Source of the DNA: Bacillus sp. sid0103
Lineage (GTDB): Bacteria > Bacillota > Bacilli > Bacillales_B > DSM-18226
NCBI RefSeq assembly: GCF_019219025.1
Contig: NZ_JAHUWN010000024.1
Location: forward strand, 1 to 64,000
Length of the DNA stretch: 64,000 nt
Direction: 5' to 3'
Below are positions 9,090-18,699 of the stretch, one piece after another. The position numbers and the translations under genes were made by a program. Every line of letters begins with the position of its first letter. The first letter of the stretch is position 1. The notes beneath the pieces are model-generated. The model worked only from the letters and a program-made list of their open reading frames with translations, had not been told where the DNA came from and did not search any database.

Positions 9090-10502
9090 ATGACAATTTT
9101 TGAGTGGGGCAATGTTGTTACGGTTTTTGCTTGGTTTATAGCTGTATATATGGTGATTGTCATTTCTTTTTACTCTGTTATTTTGGTTATCTCTTTTATT
9201 CAATTGCGGAAGGAATACCAACTCGATAGAGTCAAAGCATATGAAGATTATTCAGATGATTTTTATGTCAAACCCGTTTCAATTATCGTACCTGCATACA
9301 ATGAAGAAGCAGGTATTATTCAAAGTGTACGTTCATTATTAAGCATTAATTATCCTACATTTGAAGTGATTGTGGTTAATGACGGTTCAACCGACCACAC
9401 ACTTGAAAGTGTGATAGAGCACTATGAGATGAAGGAAATAAAAATAGCGGTTAGAAAGCAAGTGGATACAAAACCTATTGGAAGGATATATCAATCAACC
9501 ATTTTATCAAATTTGTTTCTTATTGATAAGGAAAATGGGGGAAAGGCAGATGCACTTAATGTCGGTCTTAACTTTTCCCATTACCCCTATTTTTGTTCTT
9601 TAGATGGCGATTCTGTTCTTGAGCCGGATGCTTTTTTAAAGGTGATGAAACCTATAATAGATTCAAATGAAGAAGTTATTGCTTCGGGTGGAAGTGTAAG
9701 AATCGCGAACGGCTGCCAAATCAAAAACGGGCATATTCAAAAAATCGGGTTATCCAATAACCCATTGGTCGTAATGCAAATTATTGAATATTTACGTGCT
9801 TTTTTAATGGGGAGAATTGGCTTAAGCCGTCACAATCTTTTATTAATCATTTCGGGTGCGTTTGGTGTTTTTTCAAAGCACTGGGTGATTGAAGCAGGTG
9901 GTTATAAAACGGATACGGTTGGGGAAGATATGGAATTAGTCGTAAGGATGCACAGACTCTTAAAGGAGAGGAAGACAAATAAGAAGATTGTCTATGTTCC
10001 TGACCCTGTTTGTTGGACTGAGGTTCCTGAAGACATTACATTCTTACGCAGGCAGAGGAGACGATGGCATCGAGGACTGTTTGAAAGCTTGTGGACTCAT
10101 AAGAAAATTACATTTAACCCTAAATACGGTTCGATTGGTTTCATATCTTTTCCTTACTTTTGGATTGTCGAATTTTTCGGGCCAATAATTGAGTTTTTAG
10201 GATACCTTTTTATGATACTTTGTTTATTCCTAGGTGGAATCTATGTTGAATTTGCTATTTTGTTATTTCTTCTATCCTGTTTATATGGGTCTGTTTTTTC
10301 AATGACAGCCGTTCTCTTAGAAGAATGGAGTCTAACAAAGTATCCAAAGGTATCAGATATCATGAAGTTGTTTTTATACTCTTTAACTGAAACCATTTGG
10401 TATAGGCCGATGACCGTGCTCTGGAGATGTGAGGGAATATGGCAAATGATAATCGGTGATAGAAGTTGGGGAGAAATGAAGAGAAAAGGTGTTTCCGAAT
10501 GA
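9090..10502 (+). CDS. Processive family 2 glycosyltransferase (membrane)
   Basis: A 470-residue inner-membrane glycosyltransferase of the cellulose/poly-GlcNAc/hyaluronan synthase type. It has an N-terminal TM helix (~10-36), a GT-A domain with IIVPAYNEE (~65-73), VNDGSTD (~96-102), LDGDS (D172 and D174) and GEDMEL, the processive-synthase motif QRRRWHRG (~320), then C-terminal TM helices (~350-430). ATG 9090 has AAAGGGG nine bases upstream. Its stop overlaps the next start (ATGA), so the two are translationally coupled. The donor sugar and polymer cannot be read from sequence; a PgaC/IcaA-like product is plausible. Confidence 0.88.
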   Translation: MTIFEWGNVVTVFAWFIAVYMVIVISFYSVILVISFIQLRKEYQLDRVKAYEDYSDDFYVKPVSIIVPAYNEEAGIIQSVRSLLSINYPTFEVIVVNDGSTDHTLESVIEHYEMKEIKIAVRKQVDTKPIGRIYQSTILSNLFLIDKENGGKADALNVGLNFSHYPYFCSLDGDSVLEPDAFLKVMKPIIDSNEEVIASGGSVRIANGCQIKNGHIQKIGLSNNPLVVMQIIEYLRAFLMGRIGLSRHNLLLIISGAFGVFSKHWVIEAGGYKTDTVGEDMELVVRMHRLLKERKTNKKIVYVPDPVCWTEVPEDITFLRRQRRRWHRGLFESLWTHKKITFNPKYGSIGFISFPYFWIVEFFGPIIEFLGYLFMILCLFLGGIYVEFAILLFLLSCLYGSVFSMTAVLLEEWSLTKYPKVSDIMKLFLYSLTETIWYRPMTVLWRCEGIWQMIIGDRSWGEMKRKGVSE

Positions 10503-13500
10503 AAAAACCAATCAATTTAATTATTTATACAATTCTATTTTTAATTATTATCACCTGCCCCTTTTGGCTATGGCAAGTACAGCCCGTGAAAAAATTAAAC
10601 GTGTTAATTGTTGATAAGACGGTTCCAAATCCTTCCTATAGAGAACATAAAGGCCTTGTTTGGATACTAAACAATGCTAAATATTTTAAAAACGGACAAA
10701 AACCTTATTCGGTTACTGATGATTATAAAGGATTTGAACCAAAAGCAGGGAAGAAATATACGATTGCTCCATTGCCGAAGGACTTAAAAAATTATGATCT
10801 TATCTATTTAACGGATCAATATGGGGTATATAAAGAAGAGTTTTTCGGACAGAATCCGTTAGGGAAACACTCTACAAAAATTTATGGTGGACTTAAAACC
10901 AGTGAAGTCAATCAAATAAAAAAGGAACTTATTCAATCAAAGGGAAAGACCTTAATAGCAGAATTTAATACGTTTGCGAGTCCTACATCAGAAGCAACAA
11001 AAGCGGAGATCTCTGATTTACTTAATGTAGAATGGTCCGGCTGGATTGGACGCTTTTTTTCCAACCTTGAAAGTACGGAAGTACCAGAATGGGTAAAAGA
11101 GAATTATGAGAAGCAAAACAAGAAATGGTCTTTTAAAGGTGAAGGATTTGTGTTTGTCAGTAAAAATAATTATGTAGTTGTAATTGGGGGGGGAAATGTT
11201 CAAGACGATGGTCTTCTTTTTCAATTAACAGATAAAGGAAAGAAACATTTTACACGCGGACTCCATGGGAAATATACGTATTGGTTCGATATTATTAATG
11301 CCAAAGATAAGAATGAAATTTTGGCCACTTATAAGTTACCGATATCTCCGCAAGCAAAAGATACAATTAAAGGATACGGGATTCCCACCTATTTTCCAGC
11401 CGTTATTTATCACAAAAATGCTAAATATTCCTCCTATTATTTTTCAGGAGATTTTGCTGACGAATCGGATGTTCCTGGAATTTATCAAACAAAGGGATTC
11501 GATGCTTGGAAGAGGAATGTGGGTTCTAGCGGTTCGTTTTATTGGGAAACCTACGTGCCAATGATGAAGGATATTTTAAAAAATGGATTGCACCATGTAG
11601 CTCATCAGGAAAAGGTGGAGTTGGCCGAGCTTGATGGGATTAAGTCAAACAGTAAAACTGGAGATACCTATATACAGATTCAAAAGGATGGGAAATGGAA
11701 GAATCTCTTAATTAAGGGTGTAAATATGGGGATAGGGAAACCTGGTTATTTTCCCGGTGAAACAGCAATTACAAAAGACGAATACTTTCGTTGGTTTAAA
11801 GAAATAGGTGCAATGAATGCAAATGCGATTAGAATTTACACGCTCCACCCGCCGCAATTTTATGAAGCCTTTTACGAATATAACAAAATCGCTAAAAAGC
11901 CGCTTTTCTTATTTCATGGTACGTGGGTCAATGAAGAGAATCTAATACGAACCCAAGATGCCTTTGCCAAAGTTAATTTAGACGATGCGAAGCTTGAAAT
12001 AAAAAATATGATTGATATTATCCATGGAAAGGCAGACATACCAGATCGACCTGGACACGCGTCCGGTGTATATAAAAACGACATTTCAAAGTATGTTCTA
12101 GGAATCATTGTCGGCACAGAATGGGATCCAGCTATGGTCACAAACACAAATGAAAAGCACTCAAAAATTGGTCAATTTGAGGGGGAATACTTTAAAACAG
12201 AACGGGCAAATCCCTTTGAAATCTGGCTGGCAGGTTTAATGGACTATGCTGTTGATTATGAAGCGAAACAATACCAGTGGCAGCATTCGTTGAGTTTTAC
12301 GAACTGGGTTACTACAGATATGTTGAAGCATCCAACTGAACCACTGGCGAATGAAGATATGGTTTCCGTTAATCCCAATCATATTAAAGCATCTAAACAA
12401 TTTTCTTCAGGTTTATTTGCTTCCTATCATATCTATCCTTATTATCCTGATTTTCTCAACTTTGAGAAGTCATACCTTAATTATATAGATGCAAAGGGTA
12501 AGAAAAATAATTATGCTGGCTACTTGAATGATCTGCGTGCTGCCCATCAAATGCCAGTTCTTGTTGCGGAATTTGGCGTTCCCGCTTCCAGAGGGTTAAC
12601 ACATAAGAACGCTTATGGAATGAACCAAGGGTTTCATTCAGAAGAGGAACAAGGGAATATTAATAAGCATCTATATGAATCAATTGTTTCAGAAGGCTAT
12701 ATGGGGGGACTTGTCTTCACCTGGCAGGATGAATGGTTTAAACGAACATGGAATACCATGGATTTTGATAATCCCGATCGAAGGCCATATTGGAGTAACT
12801 TGCAAACAAATGAACAGCACTTTGGGTTATTAGGATTTGAACCAGTAAAAAAGGAAAACCAAATCACTGTTGACGGCAATGTAAAGGATTGGGAGCTAGC
12901 AGGATTGAAAAAGAGTTATCATAGTACAGATAAGAAGGAGACCTTAAAGGAAGTTTGGTTAACTTCTGATAATGGGTATTTATATTTCCTTATAAAATAT
13001 AATCGTCCGGTTGATTTTCGTAACCAAGGAACTTACCTGCTTCTTGATTCCATTAATCAACAAGGCCAGAGCCAAATACCATTAGAAGATGAGATTTCCG
13101 TAAAAACAGACTTTGGAATTGATTTTTTAGTTAAACTAACGGGGCCTGAGACTTCAAGAATAATGGTTGATAGTTATTATGATACATTTTATTATCAGTA
13201 TGCTCATCTCCTGAAGATGGTTGAGGAGCAGCCATATGCGAATCACAACAATAATGGAGTGTTTCATCCCATTAGACTTGCCCTTAATAAGGAATTGACG
13301 ATTCCGACCACCAAGGAGATTATTCCATTTGAAAGTTACGAGACAGGAAAACTGAAGTTTGGGAACGCGAATCCAAATGATCAAGAATTTAACTCTTTAA
13401 CGGATGTTAGTATTAGTAATGATAAGAAAGTTATTGAAGGAAGGATTCCGTGGCAGTTATTAAATGTGAAAGACCCAAGTTTAAAGGAAGTTATGGGGAA

Positions 13501-13750
13501 TGTGTGGGAAAGTGGTTTGTCTGGTAGTGTTGAAACGAGCGGAATTCGACTGGCCATTGTGACAACAGAAAAAGGGATGGTCATGCAGACATTTCCTAAA
13601 GCAACTAATAATCAGCTTCATCAAACCGATACATTTTTGTACAGCTGGAAGAAGTGGGAGAAACCAGCCTTTTATGAAAGATTGAAAAAATCATATGGAA
13701 TCATGAAAGAGACTTATGGAACGACGGAACTGAAGGACGGAAACAGATGA
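10499..13750 (+). CDS. Large extracytoplasmic glycoside-hydrolase-like protein
   Basis: A 1083-residue protein with an N-terminal TM or uncleaved signal segment (~7-26), so most of it lies outside the membrane. An N-terminal ~300-residue domain is unrecognised. A central (beta/alpha)8-type domain (~400-790) resembles clan GH-A, with a probable acid/base Glu in VGTEWDP (E541) and nucleophile in VAEFG (E691). A C-terminal region starting ITVDGNVKDWE looks like a CBM9/DOMON-type beta domain. Translational coupling to the synthase (ATGA overlap) suggests it trims, modifies or transfers the polymer that synthase makes. No exact family assigned. Confidence 0.75.
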   Translation: MKKPINLIIYTILFLIIITCPFWLWQVQPVKKLNVLIVDKTVPNPSYREHKGLVWILNNAKYFKNGQKPYSVTDDYKGFEPKAGKKYTIAPLPKDLKNYDLIYLTDQYGVYKEEFFGQNPLGKHSTKIYGGLKTSEVNQIKKELIQSKGKTLIAEFNTFASPTSEATKAEISDLLNVEWSGWIGRFFSNLESTEVPEWVKENYEKQNKKWSFKGEGFVFVSKNNYVVVIGGGNVQDDGLLFQLTDKGKKHFTRGLHGKYTYWFDIINAKDKNEILATYKLPISPQAKDTIKGYGIPTYFPAVIYHKNAKYSSYYFSGDFADESDVPGIYQTKGFDAWKRNVGSSGSFYWETYVPMMKDILKNGLHHVAHQEKVELAELDGIKSNSKTGDTYIQIQKDGKWKNLLIKGVNMGIGKPGYFPGETAITKDEYFRWFKEIGAMNANAIRIYTLHPPQFYEAFYEYNKIAKKPLFLFHGTWVNEENLIRTQDAFAKVNLDDAKLEIKNMIDIIHGKADIPDRPGHASGVYKNDISKYVLGIIVGTEWDPAMVTNTNEKHSKIGQFEGEYFKTERANPFEIWLAGLMDYAVDYEAKQYQWQHSLSFTNWVTTDMLKHPTEPLANEDMVSVNPNHIKASKQFSSGLFASYHIYPYYPDFLNFEKSYLNYIDAKGKKNNYAGYLNDLRAAHQMPVLVAEFGVPASRGLTHKNAYGMNQGFHSEEEQGNINKHLYESIVSEGYMGGLVFTWQDEWFKRTWNTMDFDNPDRRPYWSNLQTNEQHFGLLGFEPVKKENQITVDGNVKDWELAGLKKSYHSTDKKETLKEVWLTSDNGYLYFLIKYNRPVDFRNQGTYLLLDSINQQGQSQIPLEDEISVKTDFGIDFLVKLTGPETSRIMVDSYYDTFYYQYAHLLKMVEEQPYANHNNNGVFHPIRLALNKELTIPTTKEIIPFESYETGKLKFGNANPNDQEFNSLTDVSISNDKKVIEGRIPWQLLNVKDPSLKEVMGNVWESGLSGSVETSGIRLAIVTTEKGMVMQTFPKATNNQLHQTDTFLYSWKKWEKPAFYERLKKSYGIMKETYGTTELKDGNR

Positions 13751-14115
13751 AGAGGATCCTATTAGCTGAAGATGAAGAAGTCCTAAGAATGTTAATTGTA
13801 GATATATTTGAAAATCATGATTTTTTGATTGACGAGGCTGAAGACGGTCAGGAGGCGTTATATTATCTTAAAGAACATGCCTATGATCTCATTATTTTAG
13901 ATTACATGATGCCTCTTTATACAGGTTTTGAAGTGATAGAAAAAGTGAAGTTATTTGAGAAAAATAAAAATACAAAGATATTAATGTTATCTGCAAAGAA
14001 TCAGCAAAATGAGCGGGAGAAGGTTATTAAGGCAGGGGCTGACCATTTCATGGCCAAGCCCTTTAGCCCCAGTCAGCTTTTAGAAACAGTTGAGGAAATA
14101 TTGAATGAAAAGTAA
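13747..14115 (+). CDS. Stand-alone receiver (CheY-like) response regulator
   Basis: A 122-residue single receiver domain with the acidic pocket AEDEE, phosphoacceptor Asp in LIILDYMMP, the Ser/Thr position in MLSAK and the lysine in AKPF. It has no output domain. Its ATG overlaps the stop of the glycosidase gene (ATGA), and its end overlaps the kinase start by 11 bases. It is likely the direct partner of the adjacent kinase, passing phosphate to the HPt protein or binding a membrane component of the locus. Confidence 0.9.
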   Translation: MKRILLAEDEEVLRMLIVDIFENHDFLIDEAEDGQEALYYLKEHAYDLIILDYMMPLYTGFEVIEKVKLFEKNKNTKILMLSAKNQQNEREKVIKAGADHFMAKPFSPSQLLETVEEILNEK

Positions 14116-15624
14116 GTCTGTGATAAGGAAGAGTTTATCGAAAAAGTTTGTTACTTTAATGGGAATATTTATTGCTAGTTTTATTTTAGGAGCCACACTC
14201 TTACTTGTTACCTTATATTCGCTGAATGAATCCTATATCACCACACGTGACGAACTTAGAGCAAAACAACAGATTACAGAAGAAATAAATAATGCATTTA
14301 ATAAGGCATTTTTTGATGCAAGAGGATATTTCGCATATGGGAATACAGTACTGAAAGAAAATGCGCTAGTACAGGAGTCCAAAATCAAAGAGTTAAGTCA
14401 AAAATTTAAAAAATTTGCTACAACAAAGGAAGATCAAAAATTAGTAGGTAATATTGATGCGTTTAACCACTATTATTTTCATGTGATATTACCTAAAGTT
14501 ATGGTTGAATATGAAGCAGGACATATTGATGAGGTTGAAAGAATAGCAAATAATCAAGCGATAGCCGACGTTGCTCAATTTCAGGACTCGTTGGGTGCTT
14601 ACCTACAAATATTAGATAGTAAATTGGAAGTACATTATAGTCAGCTAACAAAGATTAAAACAATAATCCAATTTGCATTTTTATTATTTATTTTGTTGCT
14701 TTTATTATTACTTTTAAGGATCATACGAATAATGCTAAAGGAAATTGGTCAGCCAATGTCAAAGCTTGCATATGCAGCAAATGAACTTGCACATGGAAAT
14801 GATGCTGTGATAGAGGTAAATGGAAATCAGGAAGATGAAATTGGAGCATTGTCCATAGCTTTTCAAAAAATGGTAGATAAGGTAAAGGAAAAAGAGCAGG
14901 ATTTAAGGGCAAGAAACGAAGAATTGAAATTCCTAGTTCAGTTAAAATCAGAACTCGTTAGCACTGTCAGTCATGAATTACGGACACCATTAGCTAGTAT
15001 ACTTGGTTTTACGGAGTTATTACTACAAAGGGAGTTAAAGCCAGAAAGAAGAGAAAAGTATTTAATTACTATATTAAATGAAGCAAAACGACTGACTGCG
15101 CTTATCAACGATTTTTTAGATATACAAAAAATGGAGGCAGGGAAGCAATCTTACGAAAAAAAAATATTCAATTGATACCCATTCTTGAAAAAGTTATAGA
15201 GGCTCAGCAAGTAAATACGAAGTTACATGAGATTTCTTTAGAAAACTTCATTTCAAATCCAATCATTTTGGGGGATAAAGAAAAGCTTGAGCAAGTTTTC
15301 ACGAACTTAATTAACAATGCCATTAAATATTCTCCTGAAGGAGGAGAAATTAAGGTTGAAGTATCTCAAAGTCAAAGTGGCAATGAAATACATGTAGCTA
15401 TTATAGATACTGGTTTAGGAATCCCTGGTGATGCTATAGATAAATTATTTACTAAATTCTATCGGGTTGATAACTCTGACCGAAGGAAAATTGGCGGAAC
15501 AGGATTAGGGCTTGTGATAGTCCAAGAAATCGTAAAAGCACATAATGGTCAGGTAACTGTTCAATCTGAATTTGACAAGGGCAGCAGGTTTACGGCTATT
15601 TTTCCAATTGTGCACACGAGTTAA
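14105..15624 (+). pseudogene. Membrane sensor histidine kinase split by a -1 frameshift
   Basis: Two reading frames together make one kinase. The first (14105-15175) has TM helices at ~16-38 and ~186-208 around an extracytoplasmic helical sensor domain, then HAMP (~210-262) and the phosphoacceptor helix VSHELRTPLASILGF (H290). It ends just after the dimerisation domain. The second frame (15172-15624) supplies the ATPase domain: NLINNAIKYSPEGG, DTGLGIP, GGTGLGLVI. The break is at nine A residues (15156-15164). A -1 slip there joins the frames as YEKKNIQLIPILEKV. It may be a sequencing error, a real mutation, or a slippage-controlled gene; the intact motifs argue against old decay. Confidence 0.8.
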
Positions 15625-15642
15625 TGTGGAATTCATAAAGGA

Positions 15643-15676
15643 AACCGCTGGTTTCAGAAGAGCCAGCGGTTCTTTT
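15643..15676 (+). terminator. Terminator after the phosphorelay-glycan block
   Basis: A 9-bp stem AACCGCTGG/CCAGCGGTT, followed by the short T-rich tail TCTTTT. It could also serve the convergent gene at 15699. Confidence 0.6.
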
Positions 15677-15698
15677 AGGTTATCTAATTCTCAATGTG

Positions 15699-16286
15699 TC
15701 AATAGTAAGGGAAATGTTCATTATTGTTTCCCCTAACAGTCAAGGTCGTCATAAAACCGACGCAGAGGATTGTCAAAAGTGAATAAAAGAACTTTTCTAA
15801 ACCAACAACCTGAATACCACTTGTTATGACTAAACCATCTATTAAAAAGATGATGATCCCAATATTAATGGAAGTAAATTTAGTTAACAATTGGGCAAGT
15901 AAATCGGTCCCGCCTGTACTAGTTTCATAACGAAGCATAAGCCCTATCCCTATACCGACAAGCAATCCACCAATGATTGTGCTTGGTAAAATCCCCATAT
16001 TTATTTTTCCATTCATAAAGGATAAAAAATCAATACAAAATGAAGAAATAATAAGACCATGGAGGCTATAGTAGAAATAGCGTCTTTCGAAAAACCAAGC
16101 TAAAACATATAATGGAAGACTTAATACAATAATACTTAGTCCAGTTGGCCATCCGTAAAAATAATGAATGATGAGTCCTAAACCGATTACTCCTCCATCA
16201 AGTAAGTGATAGGGAACTAAAAATCCATTTACACCAAGGCTCAACAGCAAACTCCCGAGCAGCATTGCTGCCATTTTTTCTTTCAC
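15699..16286 (-). CDS. YitT-type membrane protein (DUF161)
   Basis: A 195-residue protein with five or six TM helices. LLLSLGVNGFLVPYHLLDGGVIGLG near the N terminus and RYETSTGGTDLLAQLL later are typical of the YitT/YczE family, whose transport substrate is unknown. The C-terminal cytoplasmic DUF2179 domain of full-length YitT proteins (about 280 residues) is absent, so this is the short form. GTG start with GGAG upstream. It stands alone between convergent terminators. Confidence 0.75.
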   Translation of the reverse strand: MKEKMAAMLLGSLLLSLGVNGFLVPYHLLDGGVIGLGLIIHYFYGWPTGLSIIVLSLPLYVLAWFFERRYFYYSLHGLIISSFCIDFLSFMNGKINMGILPSTIIGGLLVGIGIGLMLRYETSTGGTDLLAQLLTKFTSINIGIIIFLIDGLVITSGIQVVGLEKFFYSLLTILCVGFMTTLTVRGNNNEHFPYY

Positions 16287-16359
16287 ATTCCATCACTCCA
16301 AAACTTGTCCTCTAACATAAAAATATGTACAAGCAGTACTTTTAGAAGTGATATAGTTA

Positions 16360-16395
16360 AAAAAACAACCAGAAGAATTTTTCTGGTTGTTTTTT
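16360..16395 (-). terminator. Terminator of ykaA-pit
   Basis: A perfect A/T-flanked stem at 16360-16374 and 16381-16395 (ACAACCAGAA/TTCTGGTTGT core), with T runs in both directions. Confidence 0.85.
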
Positions 16396-17402
16396 TAAAA
16401 GAAGATATTAAGGATGAAGTAGATGATACCAGCTAATAATGCTGTAATTGGTAGTGTAATTACCCATGTAACTAACATACGTTGTGCTGTATCCCATTTT
16501 ACCCCTTTAAGCCTATGTGCAGAACCAACCCCTAGTATCCCTGAAGAGATGACGTGGGTAGTACTGACTGGTAGATGGATATAAGTGGCTCCGAAAATGA
16601 TTGCTGCACCCGTTAAATCTGCGGCAACACCATTAATCGGACGAATCTTCATAATTTTTCCGCCAACGGTTTTAATGATCTTCCATCCACCGATTGAGGT
16701 ACCTAGTCCCATGGCAATCGCACAAGAGAGTTGTACCCAAAAAGGAACTTCATCCGTATGAAGATAACCATTAGCTAACAGAGCCATGGTGATAATCCCC
16801 ATTGATTTTTGAGCATCGTTTGTTCCATGTGAATAGGATTGCAATGCGGCAGTAGCAATTTGAATAAAACGAAAGGATCGGTTCGTTTTAGTTAAATTAA
16901 AGTTCTTGAAAACCACTTTAAAAATACTGTAAACAATATACCCAACTGTGAAAGCTAAGATTGGTGATATAATTAAAGCTTCAAGAATTTTAATAAAACC
17001 TTCAGCTTTTATTACTTCAAATCCTTTTGCAGCAATTGCCGCACCCGCAATAGAACCGATAATTGCATGAGAAGAACTACTTGGAATACCGTAATACCAT
17101 GTGAGTAAGTTCCAAAAAATCGCTGATAACAGTGCCGCAAAAATAACAATTGACCCGGTATGACCGCCAGTAAGTGAGAATGGATCAACAATGTCTTTAG
17201 AAATAGTTTTTGCTACACCAGTAAATGTTAATGCACCAATAAAGTTCATTACCGCAGCCAACAAGATTGCTTGGCGTGGTTTAAGAGCTTTAGTTGATAC
17301 AGAGGTAGCAATTGCATTTGCAGTATCGTGGAATCCATTAATAAAGTCAAATGCAAGGGCACCAATGACTATTAAAATCGTTAATATTAATACAACGCTC
17401 AT
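16395..17402 (-). CDS. pit: Low-affinity inorganic phosphate transporter
   Basis: A 335-residue PiT-family transporter (metal-phosphate:H+ symport) at the cytoplasmic membrane. Both halves of the inverted family repeat are visible: FDFINGFHDTANAIATSVSTKA near the N terminus and SYSHGTNDAQKSMGIITMAL in the second half, plus GIPSSSSHAIIGS and PVSTTHVISSGI. AAGGAG precedes the ATG. It lies 11 bases downstream of ykaA in the same order as B. subtilis ykaA-pit. Confidence 0.95.
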   Translation of the reverse strand: MSVVLILTILIVIGALAFDFINGFHDTANAIATSVSTKALKPRQAILLAAVMNFIGALTFTGVAKTISKDIVDPFSLTGGHTGSIVIFAALLSAIFWNLLTWYYGIPSSSSHAIIGSIAGAAIAAKGFEVIKAEGFIKILEALIISPILAFTVGYIVYSIFKVVFKNFNLTKTNRSFRFIQIATAALQSYSHGTNDAQKSMGIITMALLANGYLHTDEVPFWVQLSCAIAMGLGTSIGGWKIIKTVGGKIMKIRPINGVAADLTGAAIIFGATYIHLPVSTTHVISSGILGVGSAHRLKGVKWDTAQRMLVTWVITLPITALLAGIIYFILNIFF

Positions 17403-17413
17403 ATGTTTGCTCC

Positions 17414-18031
17414 TTAAGCATTTTTCATGATAATGGTTTCAAGTGTATTTGCGACAGTTTGGCAATAGTCTGCAATATCTTCAAGATTTTCGTAAATTTC
17501 TTTGTATTGAATAATACGGATTGGATCTTTTTCGACAGTAAATAAGTTTTTAATCGACTGACGTAAGATATTATCGCAGTTTGATTCAAAATCTTTTATT
17601 TTAATTGCATGCTCTCTAATTTGTTGTAATTTCTTATTAGAAAGCAGTTCGACAGCCTTGTCGATTTCATGAACACTGGCTTGAATTGCATCCACAAATT
17701 TCTTCATATAGTCATCCGCATTCGTAATCGAGTACATTTCAAATAATGCAGCACATCCTTCAAGTCCATCAAGTACATCATCCATGCTCATGGCAAGATG
17801 AAGAATGTCTTCACGTTCGATTGGAGTGATGAATGCATCGTTCAATTCTTTGATTACTTCATGAACGTATGTATCTCCTTTTGTTTCAAGTTCCTTCATT
17901 TTCTCTGAAAAAATTTTTAAATCACTTACATTTTTTAATTTGTATTCGGTGAAGAAATTTCCACTTTCTTTAAGGTTAGCGGAAATATTACTAAGTAATG
18001 CCATAAATTTATCAGTTTTTTTAAATGCCAT
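17414..18031 (-). CDS. ykaA: PhoU-like DUF47 protein YkaA (Pit partner)
   Basis: A 205-residue all-helical protein, the same length as B. subtilis YkaA. DUF47 proteins are distant PhoU relatives thought to modulate Pit transporters. The start MAFKKTDKF (ATG 18031) has a G-rich site seven bases upstream; an in-frame extension to 18073 lacks one. First gene of the two-gene operon with pit. PhoP-box-like repeats lie about 100-175 bases upstream but face the other way. Confidence 0.9.
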   Translation of the reverse strand: MAFKKTDKFMALLSNISANLKESGNFFTEYKLKNVSDLKIFSEKMKELETKGDTYVHEVIKELNDAFITPIEREDILHLAMSMDDVLDGLEGCAALFEMYSITNADDYMKKFVDAIQASVHEIDKAVELLSNKKLQQIREHAIKIKDFESNCDNILRQSIKNLFTVEKDPIRIIQYKEIYENLEDIADYCQTVANTLETIIMKNA

Positions 18032-18073
18032 GTGAATACCCCCAATTTCATTTGAACAAGTGTTGTATACCAA

Positions 18074-18399
18074 CCCAAATAATTTTATCTGAAAGATGTC
18101 GAAAAATGAAACAAATTCTTTATAAATTTACAAAAACTTAACATTAGAATTTTTTGAATAGTTTATTTTAAAGGATAAATTCAATGAGGTTTACAAAAAA
18201 TTAACATTATGATGGGGACTTTTTTACTTTTGCCTATATTCATGTATTTATGTACTTTGTTGTACGTGTTAAGATTTTTTCTTTTTTGAGTATAAAATTG
18301 AAAATAGGGTACTTTATAGATACAGGTAGCATGAAAATACGTTACTTTTCCAATACTGCCTGAGACAAAATAATTGAATACTAAAAAGGAGTGTACTGA
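18074..18399. other. 326-base intergenic region with two PhoP-box-like repeats
   Basis: There is no gene here. TTTACA-N5-TTAACA occurs at 18127-18143 (spacer AAAAC) and at 18190-18206 (spacer AAAAA), 63 bp apart. The B. subtilis PhoP box is a direct repeat of TT(A/T/C)ACA with about 5 bp between copies, so both pairs fit. On the plus strand they point to the small membrane protein gene at 18400, and they also lie between it and the divergent ykaA-pit phosphate operon. Confidence 0.55.
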
Positions 18400-18657
18400 A
18401 TGAGTTTCATTTGGGCATTAATTATTGGTGGGATTATTGGATGGTTAGCAGGCCTAATCGTTGGAAGAAATATTCCGGGCGGCATTATTGGTAATATCAT
18501 TGCAGGTTTTGTTGGGGCTTGGCTTGGTACTGCCATTTTAGGTGATTGGGGGCCACATGTTGCTGATTTTGCGATCATTCCTGCAATCATCGGTTCAGCA
18601 GTTTTGGTCTTGCTCGTAAGCTTCATTTTGCGTTCCTTTAGAAAAACCGATAGATAA
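18400..18657 (+). CDS. GlsB/YeaQ/YmgE family small membrane protein
   Basis: An 85-residue, glycine-rich protein with three TM helices (IGGIIGWLAGLIVGRNIPGGIIGNIIAGFVGAWLG is the family core, residues ~8-42). The family is stress-associated (GlsB in enterococci, transglycosylase-associated proteins), with no defined biochemical role. AAGGAG precedes the ATG. It is monocistronic, between the PhoP-box-like repeats and a bidirectional terminator. Confidence 0.88.
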   Translation: MSFIWALIIGGIIGWLAGLIVGRNIPGGIIGNIIAGFVGAWLGTAILGDWGPHVADFAIIPAIIGSAVLVLLVSFILRSFRKTDR

Positions 18658-18662
18658 GAAAT

Positions 18663-18694
18663 AAAAAGCCTCCGATAACCTCGGAGGCTTTTTA
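18663..18694. terminator. Bidirectional terminator
   Basis: A 13-bp perfect stem AAAAAGCCTCCGA/TCGGAGGCTTTTT with a 5-nt loop. It serves the gene at 18400 (+) and the convergent pseudouridine synthase gene (-). Confidence 0.92.
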
Positions 18695-18699
18695 TTTCC

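Noticed and set aside
15172..15624. A separate small ATPase-domain protein gene
   Set aside because: It begins inside the HATPase linker, starts at TTG with no ribosome binding site, and completes the upstream kinase; treated as the second half of one split gene.
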